A stretch of 64,000 bases of DNA, from assembly GCA_029204225.1 (NCBI GenBank), contig CM055111.1, positions 31,101,963 through 31,165,962 of the forward strand, written 5' to 3'. The DNA is from Diphasiastrum complanatum (taxonomy: Eukaryota; Streptophyta; Lycopodiopsida; Lycopodiales; Lycopodiaceae). Under the pieces are notes generated by a model. That model worked only from the letters and a program-made list of their open reading frames with translations, searched no databases and had not been told where the DNA came from. The position numbers and the translations under genes are program-made. Shown here in pieces: positions 1 through 12,960 of this stretch; the stretch's first letter is position 1; the number at the start of each line of letters is the position of its first letter.

Positions 1-95
1 GGGATTACACTCTTGCAATATGACATTGCAAGAGATTCATCCAATGAATTGCTGGTTGGCATGTTCCCATTCTTTCCTGAAAGCTTTTCATCTTT

Positions 96-1986
96 TTAAA
101 TTTTGACATGTCCCTTATGAAGTCCTGCTTTTGATAAAACATCTTCTAATCGAGAGATAGCTTCCTTCGCTAATGATGCTGGTTTAGTATTCCAAGCAAA
201 AACTATATGAAGATAAATGATCTTTTCTAATAATCTAACTTCTGCATGAAGAGTGCAAACATGCACATTTTTCAAGGGAATAGGCAACACAAGCTTTCAG
301 TTTGGATCTGTATATTCTCTAGTAATTCTTGTAGTCCCAGTACATCTTTTGCCATTTTCATGCGGTACAAACAAGGGCGTTTTGATGTAGCACCATGAGA
401 GACATTATACATACATTTTAGTGTTTTCAAATCACCTGCTAAGTGCCATTCAACATTGAAGTCTCCAACACCTATAACATTGAGAAGTCCTCCATCCATA
501 TGGTCCTTGATGATCATAGGATAAGATGTCCTTGAGAATATCCATGATAATATATGATGATCCTCCTTCAGCACCTGTCCAAAGAATTAATTAGACTTAT
601 CTAACAAAGAATTAATACTATTCAACGAATGTAATATAATAATGAGGCTAGTTTCCTGAAACGCTACCAACCACCATATATAATTTTCTGACTGGACATT
701 GAATCTGAAATCTTCTTGGTCTTCTATTTGTGATAGTGCACCATTCATGAGAGTTATACTAACCCTCTCCATCTTTTGCCCTTCCACAATTTCTGACTCA
801 TCTAACTTAAGTACTATGATTATTTTGTCATTCACCTTTTCAAAGGTTATATCATATAATGTGACGATGTATCTCAACGAGTAATTTAGATCAGCAAATA
901 AGTTGTTTGATGAATTATAGAATATCAATCTTCCATCAGTTTCATACACCTCCTCAATATGAAATGGATTTCCAGTGATCTTATGCATACCTATGTTTAA
1001 TGTATCCCTCTCTTTCTCCAAGTGATATGTCCTAGGGATTGGGACCTTTCTAATTTGAACTCGCTGAAAAGCTTCTCTAATTAGTTTAAATATTGTTGCA
1101 TATGCTTCCCTGCTAATACCTGCAAAATCACAAGCACCCTAAACTATAGTCTTATTTAAATTTTTTTGAATGTCCACCATCAAAGACTCTGTTATTTTAC
1201 ACTTGACATTTGAACTCCTGTTGTTCATCATGATACGCTCAGTGGATTTGCCTGTCAATATTGTGTCCAATGACATTCCTAGTGAAGCATTGTCTTTAAT
1301 ATTTCGAGGAGCTACTAATGCAGATCTGCAAAAACAACAGATAGTTAACAGAATATCACCATAGCTAAAATTAAATCCAAATGTCATTGAAAAACCTACA
1401 AAAATCAGAATATGCTTACTTGAATGTACGAATCCTTCTACTTTGATAACCTCCTTTTGAAAGCGTTTGAATATCCTTGTAACTTTGTCGCTTTCGCTTC
1501 TTACCTTCAATAATTGTAAGTTTTCAATACAAATAGATTGTAAAATTGATTGCATTTGCTCTAGTTCTGATTTGATATTGATTGGATCTTCTATAATGAT
1601 TCATAATTTTTTTTAAGTTGTTCATTTTCTTCTAACGTCTTTTGGAGATGACAATCTCTATTCTGACAATAAGAGGATATCCGAATTAACTCACTTTCTA
1701 AAAAGTAAACTTTATTCATGTAAAGTTGTTTTCCATGGTTCTGCAATCTTTCACAATATCCTAGTAATCCACTATGCCCATTGCATATCCATGTAACTAA
1801 ATGAGTTATTGAGGAGAATGTGGGATGTGTCAAAGTGCCTGGATCTTGTGGATATAATGTTCCATCTATCCACAAATCCAAGTTTTTCATTCCTTCTGCC
1901 CTGTAACGAAAATGATCCTCAGTAGATATTTGAATTTTTTTGCCTCCTCTTCCCTGCAAAGGTGCCAAATCAATAGGGATATCCAC
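96..1986 (-). pseudogene. Degenerate DDE-type transposase gene, RAG1/Transib-like layout (copy R1)
   Basis: Read on the minus strand, this is a broken multi-exon protein gene. It opens at 1986 with a domain containing LWIDGTLYPQDPGT, followed by a Glu/Lys/Leu-rich probable coiled coil. A 94-bp intron at 1326-1419 (GTAAGC...TTTGCAG) restores the frame from RRIRTFK into SALVAPRNIKD. Downstream pieces carry KLDESEIV (Asp codon 800-802), EWHLAGDLKTLKCMY (Asp 431-433) and VHVCTLHAEVRLL (Glu 240-242). These are plausible D, D and E of an RNase H-fold transposase. The 51960-53340 copy matches block by block, so the pieces belong to one protein. Frames change at about 1139, 580 and 280, so the copy is dead. 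The RAG1/Transib comparison rests on motif order and spacing only; another DDE superfamily is possible. Confidence 0.55.
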
Positions 1987-2083
1987 ATGTAGATGATGTC
2001 ATCATCATAAAAAAATAATAGAGTAATCAGTTGCATCAAAGTACTATGACCAGATTCTATGAAGCAAAACAAAATACTCATAT

Positions 2084-2562
2084 TTGATTATATTATATAC
2101 TCTGTACGATCAATCCAATCTCCATGCATGTTGCTCATTTTTTCATTCCAATAGGAAGTTGGCACTCATATTTCCATTCCAATGTGATGATGGCGTTCAT
2201 AATTGGAGATGGCACCCAAATTTTCATTCTTGTGGAAGGAATGCATATGTAAACATTTTGCTTTTTTTCTTGATTCAAATTTGGGGATGGCGGTCATATT
2301 CTAGATCTAGTAAAATTATTGCCCTTTTCATAACCAATGGAAGGAATATTTTTGAATTTATTCAAATTATACTGCGAACTGTTTACAGTTCTTAACTGTG
2401 ACTATAGACACTGTGGTTGGATCATTGGGAGTTGGGGAGGCCTTGGGAGTGGTGGGGGCAAGCAAATAAACAATATTGTTTTTTTGTTTTTGATATTTTT
2501 ATATATCCTACATGGCATTCCTTCAAGGGTCTTTTTGATATTGAGAACTCCTCTAATGTGAG
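2084..2562. other. Spacer between divergent R1 and CACTA remnants
   Basis: No recognisable coding sequence. Around 2130-2230 a loose motif built on 'tttccattccaat' and 'ggcgttcataattgg' recurs about every 45 bases. It could be sub-terminal repeats of the adjacent DNA transposon, but I could not find terminal inverted repeats. Confidence 0.3.
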
Positions 2563-5500
2563 AGAACAACGAGCAAAAAACATTTAAGAGGCAAATACAT
2601 TTGAAGAAAATGATAATGATGATGAGGTGCAACACAGTGACACAATGCACAATATGTTTGAATCGTACTTTAATGAAGCAAACGAGAATGATGCTATGCA
2701 CGCATTTTTTAGTGAAAATGGAGATCACGAACAATTTGAGATGGATGAAGACGATATTCTATTGCGCAAGAAGGCAGACACTCCTTTGTATCCAGGAGCA
2801 TCCATTTTGAGACTAGCTACGTCAATTCTTATTCTAAACCTTCAAGCAACATACAAATAGAGTGACCGTAGTGTCACATCATTATTCGGGTACTTAACGC
2901 ATAACACAACTTTTGTACTTTATAGTATATTTATATTAAATTAATTTGGTTTTTCTTTTCTAACAGCTTACATTGTTATTTGTCTTTTCAGATTGTTACA
3001 TAGATTACTTCGAAAGAAAACGTGGTACCTAAAACATGAAAAGAAGCACAAAAGATGATGAACGTACTTGGAATGGATTATGACACAATACATGCATGTC
3101 CAGAAGACCATGTTTTATATAGAGGTGAGCATTAGAAAAACTTCAATGTCCAACAACGTGTAATGCTTCACGTTATTGAGATGATGTACAAGGGGATAAA
3201 GTGTCATGAATAGTGTTATGACATTTTCCAATTATCCCACGATTGCAACGTTTATTTCAATGTAAATCTTTGGCACAACTAATGGACTGACATGCAAAAA
3301 ATCGATCTACAGATGATGTGATTAGAGTACCAAGTGACTCACCTACATGGAAACATATTGAAGACCAATGGACTGAGTTCAAAAATGAATCTCGTACTTA
3401 AAAATTTGGCCTTGCTATGGATGGCATAAATCCTTTTAGCGTTCAAGCATCAACTTGGTCCACATGGCCAGTTGTGCTCGTTACTTATAATATACCTCCA
3501 TGGTTGAGTATAAAAACAGGACACTTGTTATTAGTACTATTGATTCTAGGAAAGTACAAGGCCAAAAACATGGACATGTATATTGCACCTTTGGTCAATG
3601 TATTATGCATTCTTTGGAATGGTATTCACGCTTACAACATCTCAAGATCGTTACAACAAAGGAACTTCATTGTTCGTGGAATTCTAATGTGGACGATGCA
3701 TAACTATCCTAGTTTAACTAAATGTTCAAGTATATATCAAATCATACGAATCTATTTTAGGATTAAGCATTTGAGTGCATTTGACTAAGCTTATCTCACA
3801 TTTGGTTTATGAACTATGCAAGTTTAACCACATCGGGTTACAATGCATGCTACATTTGTGGACCACTTTTGGAGGGTCGTCATAGCACAAATATATTGAG
3901 AAAAGTGGTCTACGAAAATGATCACAAATATTTGTCGCTTGATCATCCTTTTTGAAGGTTGGATAGGCGATTTTTTTGAGGGGCAAGGAAATAATCCTTT
4001 AACTACACCACTACCCTCATGCATGGGAGTAGCAGAATGGCATGGTAAATGGCTTAAACATCATGATGTTAATTCTTCATGGAATGAATCCATTGATGAT
4101 ATGAAACGGTTGTCTATTTTTCATAAATTACCATATTGGAAAAATTTATTAATAAATCATTTATTGGATCCTATGCACATATTCAAAAACGTCGGTGAAT
4201 CACTATGGAACCACATCATTGGCATAAAGGACAAGTCTTTAGCTTGTAAAGCTCTACAAGCGGCCGACTTGAAAAGATCCTATTGGATTCAATACACTAA
4301 AGGTGGAGATGAGATTCTACCTAGTGTGCCATGAGATTCTACCTAGTGTGCCATGGATTCTTACAAAAGAGTAACTCTCACATGTAGAACATGTCATAAA
4401 ACAAATGAGAACTCCAACAAGCTATGCACATTCTTTATGCAAATCATTTTCCAAAGATAGTAAATTAAGTGGATTGAAATCGCATGATTGGCACAAGATG
4501 TTGCAATTCATACTTCCACTTTCAATTCGAGGTCTATTCAACGATGACGTACAAAATCTACTTTACAATTTATCATGGATGATTAGGTTTGTATATCTTT
4601 TTAAACACTGTATAAATATGTGCTATTTCAATATTTTTATGTGCTAAACAACCTAATGTTATCAATATTCTTGCAGGTGGATTTTCTCAAAAGAATTAAA
4701 AAATAATGAATTCGATTCCATGAAAATCCAAATGATCGAAATGGTATGTTTGTTGGAAAGAGATTTTTCAAATTCCTTTTTGGATGAGCATTTTATGAAA
4801 GTTTTGAAGGGCTCTGTGAGACAAAAGACAAGGCTAGAAGGTAGGATTGCAGAAGGTTGGCTTGTACAAGAATCTTTATTTTATATCTCTGAAATAATCT
4901 CACAATTGCATCCTACAAGTCCAAAAATGTGGTGTGAAGAAGATGATGAACGTGTTAAGGGTGAAGCACCACAAGGAAATGGTGTGCAAAAGAGACTTTC
5001 ATCTCAATTCAAATTGACACATTCATAATATATAACTGTGGACAGTTGGAAACGTAGATTTCAAGGTATGAAGAAGCCAAAAAGAAAAGAAACATAACAT
5101 TGAAATGAAGAAGAAAGAGAGCATTGGAGAACAACGAACATTTGGAGCCTTTACCTTCAAAATGTACTAGTGAATGGATTTTTGATACGATGCTAAAAGC
5201 ATCCAAAAACAGAGAAGAAGTGACCGAATTAGAATGGGAATTTGTTCGTGGATGTGGATGGAAGGCTAGTGTAGTATTGTCTTTGTGAAGTTTCATTTTT
5301 GTACTACTCAATATATAAATAGTATTTTAATTTAATCAAATTTGTTTTTTTTGTGTTTTAGTATAAATCATACACTGCGATGTGGGCATATGGACATCAT
5401 TATCGTGTTGAGAGAGTTGACAACAAGCGACGTACATATGATTGTGGTATAATGGCTAACTTTCAACAAGAGAGTCGTTCTAGTGCGAGGGACGTAATTG

Positions 5501-5640
5501 TTATTCCAGACGATCTAGACTATGTTGGCACATTGCAACATATTTATGAAGTCGATTACGAGACATATACTTTATTTTTGACGTAAAATGGTTTAAGGTC
5601 ATCTATCATGTAAGCAATGCCACAATTAGAAATGATAATT
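2563..5640 (+). mobile_element. CACTA (En/Spm) Tnp2-type transposase remnant
   Basis: Translated pieces follow the normal order of a plant Tnp2/Transposase_21 protein. They are an acidic N-terminal part ending in PLYPGASILRLA (2600-2860), YDTIHACPEDHVLYRGEH (3075-3130), MDGINPF...WSTWPVVLVTYNIPPW (3417-3510), LLDPMHIFKNV (4160-4195), LKSHDWHKMLQFILPLSIRG (4470-4530), and a DUF4218-like stretch with GSVRQKTRLEGRIAEGWLVQ (4810-4870). A 90-bp intron at 4587-4676 joins SWMIR to WIFSKEL in frame. A DUF4216-like tail follows (5372-5640, YDCGIMANFQQESR). Several stops and frameshifts (for example near 3400 and 4330) make it inactive. CACTA termini were not found. It lies head-to-head with R1. Confidence 0.8.
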
Positions 5641-5679
5641 GAAAGCTTTTTCACATTCCACTCAACAAATCAGAGGTTG

Positions 5680-6790
5680 TGTTGTAGGTTTTGAAAGAAT
5701 CAAGCACATCTATCAAGGATTTGGAGGAGATATCAATGCTAGAGTATGCTAGATTGACTTCTATTCAAAAATCGAGTTGTTTGCAGATGTAGATTGGATC
5801 TTTTGTAGTTCAAAACTCAATTTAGGTCAATGAACTTGAGGGATTTTGATTTCACACCATATTAGCAAGAAATAGCCGATTTTTGATGCATTAGGAAGGT
5901 CTCACTTGAGGCTATAAGATTCTATATAAAGTTATTGGCAATTGCATGTAGAATTTAAAATATTCAATTTTTTGTGATTTTGTCAAAACCCTATTGAATC
6001 TCCATTTTGTGAGGTTATTGAACCTCATTAGAGTGTGTTTCAATTTTAGGAAGTGGCAAGAGTCATTAGATTAAGAATAGATCATAGGTTGATCAAGATT
6101 TCTACATTCTATGTGTTGGTTTGCTAGATATAAGTACTAGAAGAGAATTGAGAGGTTCCATTTCTTTGTGATTTCTTTTTGGAAACATTTGTTATATTTC
6201 AAAAGAGTTCTTTGGCATTATAATAGGTTGAAAGAGAAGGATCAAGTCATTGCAACATGACTACATCAAGTGGATACATGTTGGAAGGCAATGATAGGCT
6301 TACCTCAAGCAACTATTCATTGTGAAAAGTGAGGATGGAAATCACTTCTTGAGATGAATGGTGTTTTGGATATTGTTGTAGGTTTGGAGGAGAGGCCAAC
6401 AACACAACAAGAACAATTGAAGTATGACAAGAAAGCTAAAAGAGCCCTACACATGATAAAGATGAATGTTACCAATGAACTTATCAAGGAAGTTGGTAAG
6501 AGTACTTCATCAAAGGATGCTTGGGATTCATTAAAGAAGTTTTATGAATCCAAGTCTACTTCTAGAGTGTCGACTCTAAGAAGACAAATCTTTCAAAATT
6601 TTCAAAAGAATGAAGAGAGTCCAAATACTTTTGTTTTGAGAGTGAAGCCTTTGAATGATGAGTTAGCTTGCATTGATGAGAGCATTAAGTAAAGAGAGCT
6701 TGTTCAAGTTATTCTTGATGGTTTGTTGGATGCTCATGCTAATATTATCATTGTACAAAGTCTTGTCATTCAAGTCTAGTTTGCATTTGT
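5680..6790 (+). mobile_element. Copia fragment C1: leader plus broken gag
   Basis: The first ~580 bases match, in inverted orientation, the leader of the Copia element at 28985-29533. The gag starts at about 6257 (MTTSSGYMLEGNDRLTSSNYSL), is shifted by one base near 6343, and then runs openly from 6354 through LTLRRQIF-like sequence (STLRRQIFQNFQKNEESP) to a stop at 6690. Sequence similarity then continues to about 6775. No zinc knuckle, protease or LTR remains. From 6551 onward the fragment is shared with duplicon B at 54222. Confidence 0.8.
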
Positions 6791-6889
6791 TTTATGATCA
6801 ATCAATCACCCACTCTTGTGAGTCATTAATAGACTCAAGGTCCAAAGTACTGTACTTTGACACAGACCACTGGACTGCTTAATTTCCTA

Positions 6890-8350
6890 ATCATTATTTA
6901 GCTTATAATTATAACTTTCAACTTATTGAGTTTCTAATGATGTTTGTGTGGAGAGTTGCTTTAGCTTTTTCGTTGTATGATTTAGTTGATCAACAAATCT
7001 ATGTGTGTGAATTGGTGGTTTTGATTTGAGATTTGTGACTTGGTATTAGAGCCTTGATTTGGATAATCATCTTCAGAGTGATAGATTCAGGGCTTCTAGC
7101 TATGTGGAAATTCAAGAAAAAAAAATTCAAACAAATTCTCGATGATACTCTATGCCTTTTTGTCAAAAGCAAGATCTGTGGCTTTGAATATTTACAAATG
7201 GCTTGTTATTTATCAGTTTTATGTGACTAATTGAGTCAAATTCCTTTTAGTATGCATGTTCTTTCCTAGAAGAAAACATATATGAGGCATCACAATGAAA
7301 CTTGTACAATAGAAAGATAATTGTGACGTTAAGATTATGATGAAGGATGCACGTTAGGATTTCATCCACAAAACCAGAAAATTTCTCATAAAAAAAAAAT
7401 TATATTGTAAATAGTCATAGTTGAGTGTCCTAGTATTACAAATCTGCAAATCATAGCCTATGGGTGCTTGCGAACTAGGAGAGAGCATGATTGATCCATC
7501 TTTAGGAAGACATAACCAAAAATGAGTTTTTTAAGATAAAGACATAGAGATAGAAGGACGCTTGGCTAGAATGAGCACATAGCATATTATGGGATTTGGT
7601 GCTTGGATGAAGTTGCTTCAATGCATAGCCCCATTCTAAGCTATTGGATTTAGTAGTGGATAGTCAATGTTAACTCTTTTCATGAAAAGGAATTTCTTCC
7701 ATGCAGCAAGTGAAAAATCCTAATGCGCAAAATATTGTGTAGTCTTGTTGGTGAAAATCCAACACCACAACATGATTCATTTGAGATATTTTAGAAAATT
7801 TCAAAAACTTTAAATTGAAAATCAGAAATATTGAAGAAGTTGTGATTGAAATTAACAAAAAGATGGTAGCTTTGATTATGTAAATTTATTTTTCAGTGCA
7901 TCAAGAGGTCAAGCTTGATGCAAACACTATATAGTTTTCTCATAATGATAATTGTGTTGTTAGAAATATTTCTCTTTTGTTCTATATGTGGTATTTTATA
8001 GAGAATAGGTTGTCTTTCTCCTTGTTATAAGTTCTAATGATTTTATTTGTAGAAGACTTAAGCATAGAATCTTAGTTGTTTGTCTATATAAAATAACTTG
8101 TTGATGCATAAAACCTCATAAAAAATAGAATACAATCTCAATACGAACCAATTTAATATCATGGAGAAGGAAAGATATATGGAGGAGAATTAGTGGACGT
8201 AGTAATATGAAAAGAGTTGATAACATAGGAGAAATGAGATTTTAAGATGCAATGTATGCTTTCATGACAATACAATAATCACAATGGCACAAGCATAACA
8301 TCAATGAAATTTTCTTTTTGGCACATACCGAGTGCATTGGTGGTAGTATT
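6890..8350. other. Anonymous AT-rich sequence upstream of the dioxygenase
   Basis: I see no gene here. Parts (7200-7390, 7510-7880) recur in duplicon B at 54625-54825 and 54840-55210. The rest (6962-7195, about 7400-7500, 7897-8765) is absent from B, either deleted there or inserted here. Confidence 0.5.
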
Positions 8351-8359
8351 ATAGCATGT

Positions 8360-9060
8360 TGATTTCATTTGTTTAATTAGGTTTCAACAATTTCATATGT
8401 ATGTGATATCATCAAAATGACAATGCTTATGCCAAATGTGACAAATAAAAATAAAAAATAACGAATATAAAGTTAGGAACATAAGACCAACAATCAGTCG
8501 GAGGACAGTAGGATAGAGAAAATGTTTTAAATAAACTAAAAATGTCAAATGGCCACATAAGAATACTCGATGAAAAAAAAATGTCTAAAGATTGCAATAC
8601 TCACAATTCAAGGTCCACTTGCGATCTATGGGAGGTGCCTCTGATGGTCGACTTGATTGATCCTCTGACAAAACCATTTGTATGTCGATAGCAAAAATAC
8701 ATTGGTAACCATAGAAAAATGTGATCACTAATAGACAACGTCAAACAACAAGAACAATAACATAAGTTGCAAGAAGAAAAATCAAGAAACACCTGCTTGT
8801 ATAAGTCAAAAATTCATAACTAAATATGAGAATACAAAACTTTAAGACCTCGATGTTCAGTTGATGTTGCGAGGCACCAACAATATAAAAGAGCTTTAGA
8901 ATTCAATTTCTTAGAAACATTACAATAACAAGAATATTATGTTATCAAATAAGGTTGACAATAGACTAGAAATAGAACAAAGGGATCGATATCATTGCAC
9001 TTAGCTATTTGGAAGCGTACATTAATCAAATCATTAAAAGTTCTATGATTAATGGATGTA
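8360..9060. repeat. Dispersed repeat, probably a Copia 3' end
   Basis: The segment is repeated in inverted orientation at 29950-30670 and partly in duplicon B (55222-55490). On the plus strand 8640-8690 reads VDLIDPLTKPF, which resembles the LADPLTKPL motif near the end of Copia RNase H. So it may be the tail and LTR of an old plus-strand Copia element. LTR boundaries are not visible. Confidence 0.45.
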
Positions 9061-9545
9061 CAAACTTCATCTAGAAGAAACTTTCAGATTACACGTTTGT
9101 CAGATTGCATTCATAATTGTAGAGGTTAGTCGCAACATTAACCTTCAATGTAGAGATCATGCCAACGACTTGATGTTATCACCATTTAAATTGCCAACGG
9201 CAACATACTTTGTATGGATTTTAGGATGATGGCTTATGTTTACTTATTTGATCACATTGGTGTAGATTGCAAAATTTTAAAGTCTTTATAATAAATAAAA
9301 TATGGAAATGTTACAATTATAGTAAAGAGCGTCACCACATTAGACATAACACAATCGTGAGTGCTACCCAAAGATATACCACGTTTCTCTTTCAAAGCCG
9401 TCAGACAATCTTCCTTGTGCTAGTTCTTTTTGCCTCCTCTAAGTCTATGCTTATCTTCCTTTTGCTCAGTTCTTTTTGCTATGTCAACGTATATGCCTAG
9501 AGAGACGGGTCATAAGCTCCATTTACGAAAAAAAAAGGAATATAT
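9061..9545. other. Stretch present only in duplicon A
   Basis: No coding signal that I trust. Copy B joins the bases equivalent to 9030 and 9546 directly (at about 55485), so this is a deletion in B or an insertion in A. Confidence 0.4.
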
Positions 9546-9627
9546 TTAAAAAAGGGAATCCTGCTCATAATAATACTCTTGGCACAGTCTTGTGAGTCAT
9601 GGCAAGACTTTGGAATTGCATCGTTCT

Positions 9628-9635
9628 TATAAATA
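9628..9635 (+). promoter_or_regulatory. TATA box of the dioxygenase gene
   Basis: TATAAATA lies 192 bases upstream of the ATG at 9827. It is conserved with its surroundings in duplicon B at 55574-55581, so the duplication included the promoter. A 5' UTR of roughly 150-165 bases is inferred. Confidence 0.6.
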
Positions 9636-9826
9636 CCTTCAACATGCCCACCAGTAATTAATTTCGTTTACTCCTTGTCGCTCATCAGTCCACATCAAAT
9701 ATATGTATGCGGGTACCCAGCTTCTGAACTCGCACACAGTAGTACATTGCCTGTTTGATCTTAGTTCGGCAATAGTAATAGTACGTCGTATTTGTGTGAA
9801 GAGGATCATCTACGGGCTGAGTAGTC

Positions 9827-10998
9827 ATGGCGACTTTGAATCCAATTGATCTATCAGGCCTAAACGATGAACGACTGGCTTCATATGTCAGGGCTCAGAT
9901 CGCTGAGGCCTGTGAAAAGAATGGCTTCTTCCAAGTTATCAATCATGGCGTGCCAGTAGAGCTCATGGATAGGCTGAAACAAGTGGGTCGCAAGTTTTTT
10001 GATCTGACCAAGGACGAAAAGCTTGCATATGCTGGAAAGCCAGTGATCGGATCTGAGGGCTATGGAAGCCGTATGGTCCTTGATGAGACTGAGCCCAAGT
10101 TCTGGCGTGAATTTGTGGAGCTTCACACTCTTCCATTATCCGAAAGGCATTACAACTACTGGCCCCAGCAGCCAGCTGAATTCAGAGAGACCGTGGAGAA
10201 GTACACAGCTGCTTTACTGGACCTTCCTCAACGGCTGCTGGCTGTCATCTCTGAGAGTCTTGGGCTCAAACCCAGCTACCTGAAGGAGGCTCTGGGGGAG
10301 CCACACCAGAACATAGTATTCCAGTGCTATCCTCCATGCCCAGAGCCAGGAAAAACCCTTGGCCTGCCTGCACACTCTGACGTTGTGGCCATCACCATTC
10401 TGATGCAAGAGGGCGACGGATTGGAGGTAGCTGCCGAAAACGACACATGGGAGCTGGTTCCAAATCATCCCAATGCTTTTGTCGTCAATCTGGCAGATCA
10501 AATCGAGGTAAACCACGCGAAAACTATGTTTGCTTAATTTATCTCCTTCCATGCAAGACTATGGTAAAACTATATTTAGCTCATTGTAACATTCGCTAAC
10601 ATCAAGCCGCGAATTCAACCTTTACTCTTTTCAAGCACTTACAAGTCGCCCGTGCCTCGGCACGGGACGTTGTTGTCTGTATTTATTAGCTGATCATGTA
10701 GATAAGTAAGATGACACTGCTGTATTATGGACTGTAGATCATTACGAATGGGAGATACAAAAGCGCCAACCACAGAGCTATTGTGAACAACGACCGCACA
10801 AGGCGATCCTATGTAACCTTTTACCATCCAGCAAAGGATCAAAAGATCTTTCCCGCACCAGAGCTAGTGGATGAGAAGGTAGGTCCTGTGTATAGAGAAC
10901 TGTTCTACATAGAATATTTGCAGGCTTTGGCAGCGGAACGTTTTGGAGGTAAACGTCTAGTTCAGTCATTTGCCATCGACAACCCTCTAGTCAGTTGA
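9827..10998 (+). CDS. 2-oxoglutarate/Fe(II)-dependent dioxygenase, two exons, 313 residues
   Basis: Exon 1 is 9827-10507 and exon 2 is 10738-10998. The intron (10508-10737, GTAAAC...CTGTAG) is phase 0, and splicing gives one open frame of 313 residues. The N-terminal DIOX_N-like domain has NPIDLSGL (5-12) and GFFQVINHGV (33-42). The C-terminal 2OG-Fe(II) domain has the iron ligands H183 and D185 (AHSDVV) and H239 (SANHRA), and the 2-oxoglutarate-binding R249-x-S251. All key residues are present. The soluble plant DOXC class hydroxylates or desaturates small molecules such as flavonoids, hormones and alkaloids; the substrate cannot be told. The N-terminus is short for the class, which usually has 20-50 residues before this domain. 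It has a TATA box, is probably functional, and is the intact partner of the pseudogene at 55769. Confidence 0.92.
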
Positions 10999-11589
10999 CC
11001 TCGATTTTTTCCATGATCGAAGTAGGTGATAAAGGCAGTAAATTTGCAATATGTATATGTGGACCGATAGAAATTTATAAGGGTTGCTCTGAATTGCATT
11101 CTTCAATGATTTCACACTTGAATAAGTCTCCTAAGTGAGACTGGAGCATGTATATGCCATAGCTTAGTGAGGATGGCCACGAGAAATTTTCTACATTACC
11201 TTAAATTGTTATCATTCATGTTATTTACAGCTTCCTTGAATATTTATAGAAAGAGGACGATCTGATCGCAGCGCCTGTTTCAGACTCACTTCGTATGGGG
11301 CATTCATCTTTAGTTTTGCAAGGAAAGCTAGGCAATTAATGAATCACGACGTCATACTAAACCAAGTGAAAGAAGAGTATATTGTAAAACTAGGGTCACA
11401 TCTGATGTACCCCATTTTTTATAAGGCAAGTGAAACATAATAAGAGGAACCTGAATAACACGCTACATACACAGCCAACAAGATTAAGTGGTACTACAGC
11501 ACCCAGAGCAACCTCTACCATCAAAGATTTGGCGCTTACATCCTGCCTCAATCATATACAGCTAATGTTATCACAATACATAACACCTA
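10999..11589. other. Dioxygenase 3' flank
   Basis: Bases to about 11275 are shared with duplicon B and probably include the 3' UTR. From 11276 to 11589 the sequence is specific to A and leads into the Copia RNase H remnant. No gene seen. Confidence 0.5.
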
Positions 11590-12500
11590 CTTTGGTTTGT
11601 TCGAAACCAATTTCTTTCATTTAGTTTCTTAATGAAATGGTCTCTTTAGCTGCATGTGTTGTAACCATGTATTCAGCTTCTGTACTGGACAATGGAATTG
11701 AACTTTGCTTTTTACTGCTCCAGCTGACACAGCCTGAATTTAGCAAGAAAATATAGCCTGATGTAGACTTTATGTCTTCCTTGTCACCTCCCCAATCTGC
11801 GTCTGAATATCCTTGGAGTATATTTTGATTTGTTGTAGCTTTGTAGCTTATGCACCAGGTTTTGGTTCCTTGAAGATATCTGAATACTCTTTTGACTCCC
11901 GCCCAATGCATTTTCATTGGCTTTGACATGTGCTGAGATAATGTTCTGACTGCATTGGCTATGTCTGGAAGTGTTACCAGATACATAAGTCCTCCTATTA
12001 TTCTTTGATAATTTTCAATATCTGGATATGGCTCTTCATCTGCTAATTCTCCTTCTATTGAAGGTGCCCCCAGTGGATTACATTGCCCCATGCCATAGTC
12101 TCTCAAGATATTTTCTTTGTATGATTTCTGACTTGATTGTAATTGTCCTTTTGTTTCGAGTTCTTGAGACACTTAGACCTAGGAACCGATCGATCTCTCC
12201 CAAGTCCTTTATCACATTTTTTCCTTTAAGTTGTTTTATTTCTGTGATTAGGGAATTTGAATCTCTTGTAATCAACATATCATCAACACAAACTGCAATG
12301 ATGCATGTTTCTGCGTTCCTTTTGTAGATGTAAAGGCTATGGTCAGTCTCACATCCTGTAATAGGTAAGCATCCAGCTTCAAATACCATGCTCTAGACGA
12401 CTGTTTCAATCCATAAATGGATTTCTGCAACCCGCAAACTTGATCCTTCCTTGAATGTATAGTGCCTTGTGGTAACTCCCATGAAAATTTCTTCCTCTAA
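11590..12500 (-). mobile_element. Copia A, 3' half: reverse transcriptase end and RNase H
   Basis: On the minus strand, pieces from 12500 to 11621 read through RT (GLQKSIYGLKQSSRAWYLKL, then AVCVDDMLI with the catalytic VDD, then DLGEIDRFLGL). They continue into RNase H (LQGYSDADWGGDKEDIKST, SSTEAEYM). Frameshifts at about 12390 and 12172 break it. The 5' half of the same element is at 15015-17370, and the Gypsy element 12501-14960 separates the two. No 3' LTR is visible. Confidence 0.85.
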
Positions 12501-12960
12501 GTTACGGACTACAAGATACAGGCCTACTAGGCTACTCTGCATATATTCCGCAGGCCTCTTTACATTTACTGTTGGTTATGTATATTTCTGGTTACGCATT
12601 TTATATTAGTCATGTACAGGCCCCAAAGCCTTTTTATATGCTTATGACCCGCACTGGGTCCTTTTTTATGACATTGATTGGCCTTGGGCCCTTATTATAT
12701 GGTTATGTGGAGTGGGGGCCCGTAGGAGGGCGCACTATTTTCCCTCCACATTTTGCCTCCCTTTACTTTTGAATTCCTATTTTAAGGTTCATTGGCAGGG
12801 TATTATAGAGGCATTTGTACACTCATTTTTCAGATTATTGATTGGTATTGCTTGGGCTCTTGGTGGGAGAACCTATTGTCTTGACTATTGCTTGTAAGGC
12901 TTTAGTCTATTGTTGTCTTTTATGGTTCATTGATTCAACACCTGAGATTTTGATCATAAC

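Noticed and set aside
9881-10552. Minus-strand frames across the dioxygenase
   Set aside because: They overlap a well-supported plus-strand coding exon and have no homology.
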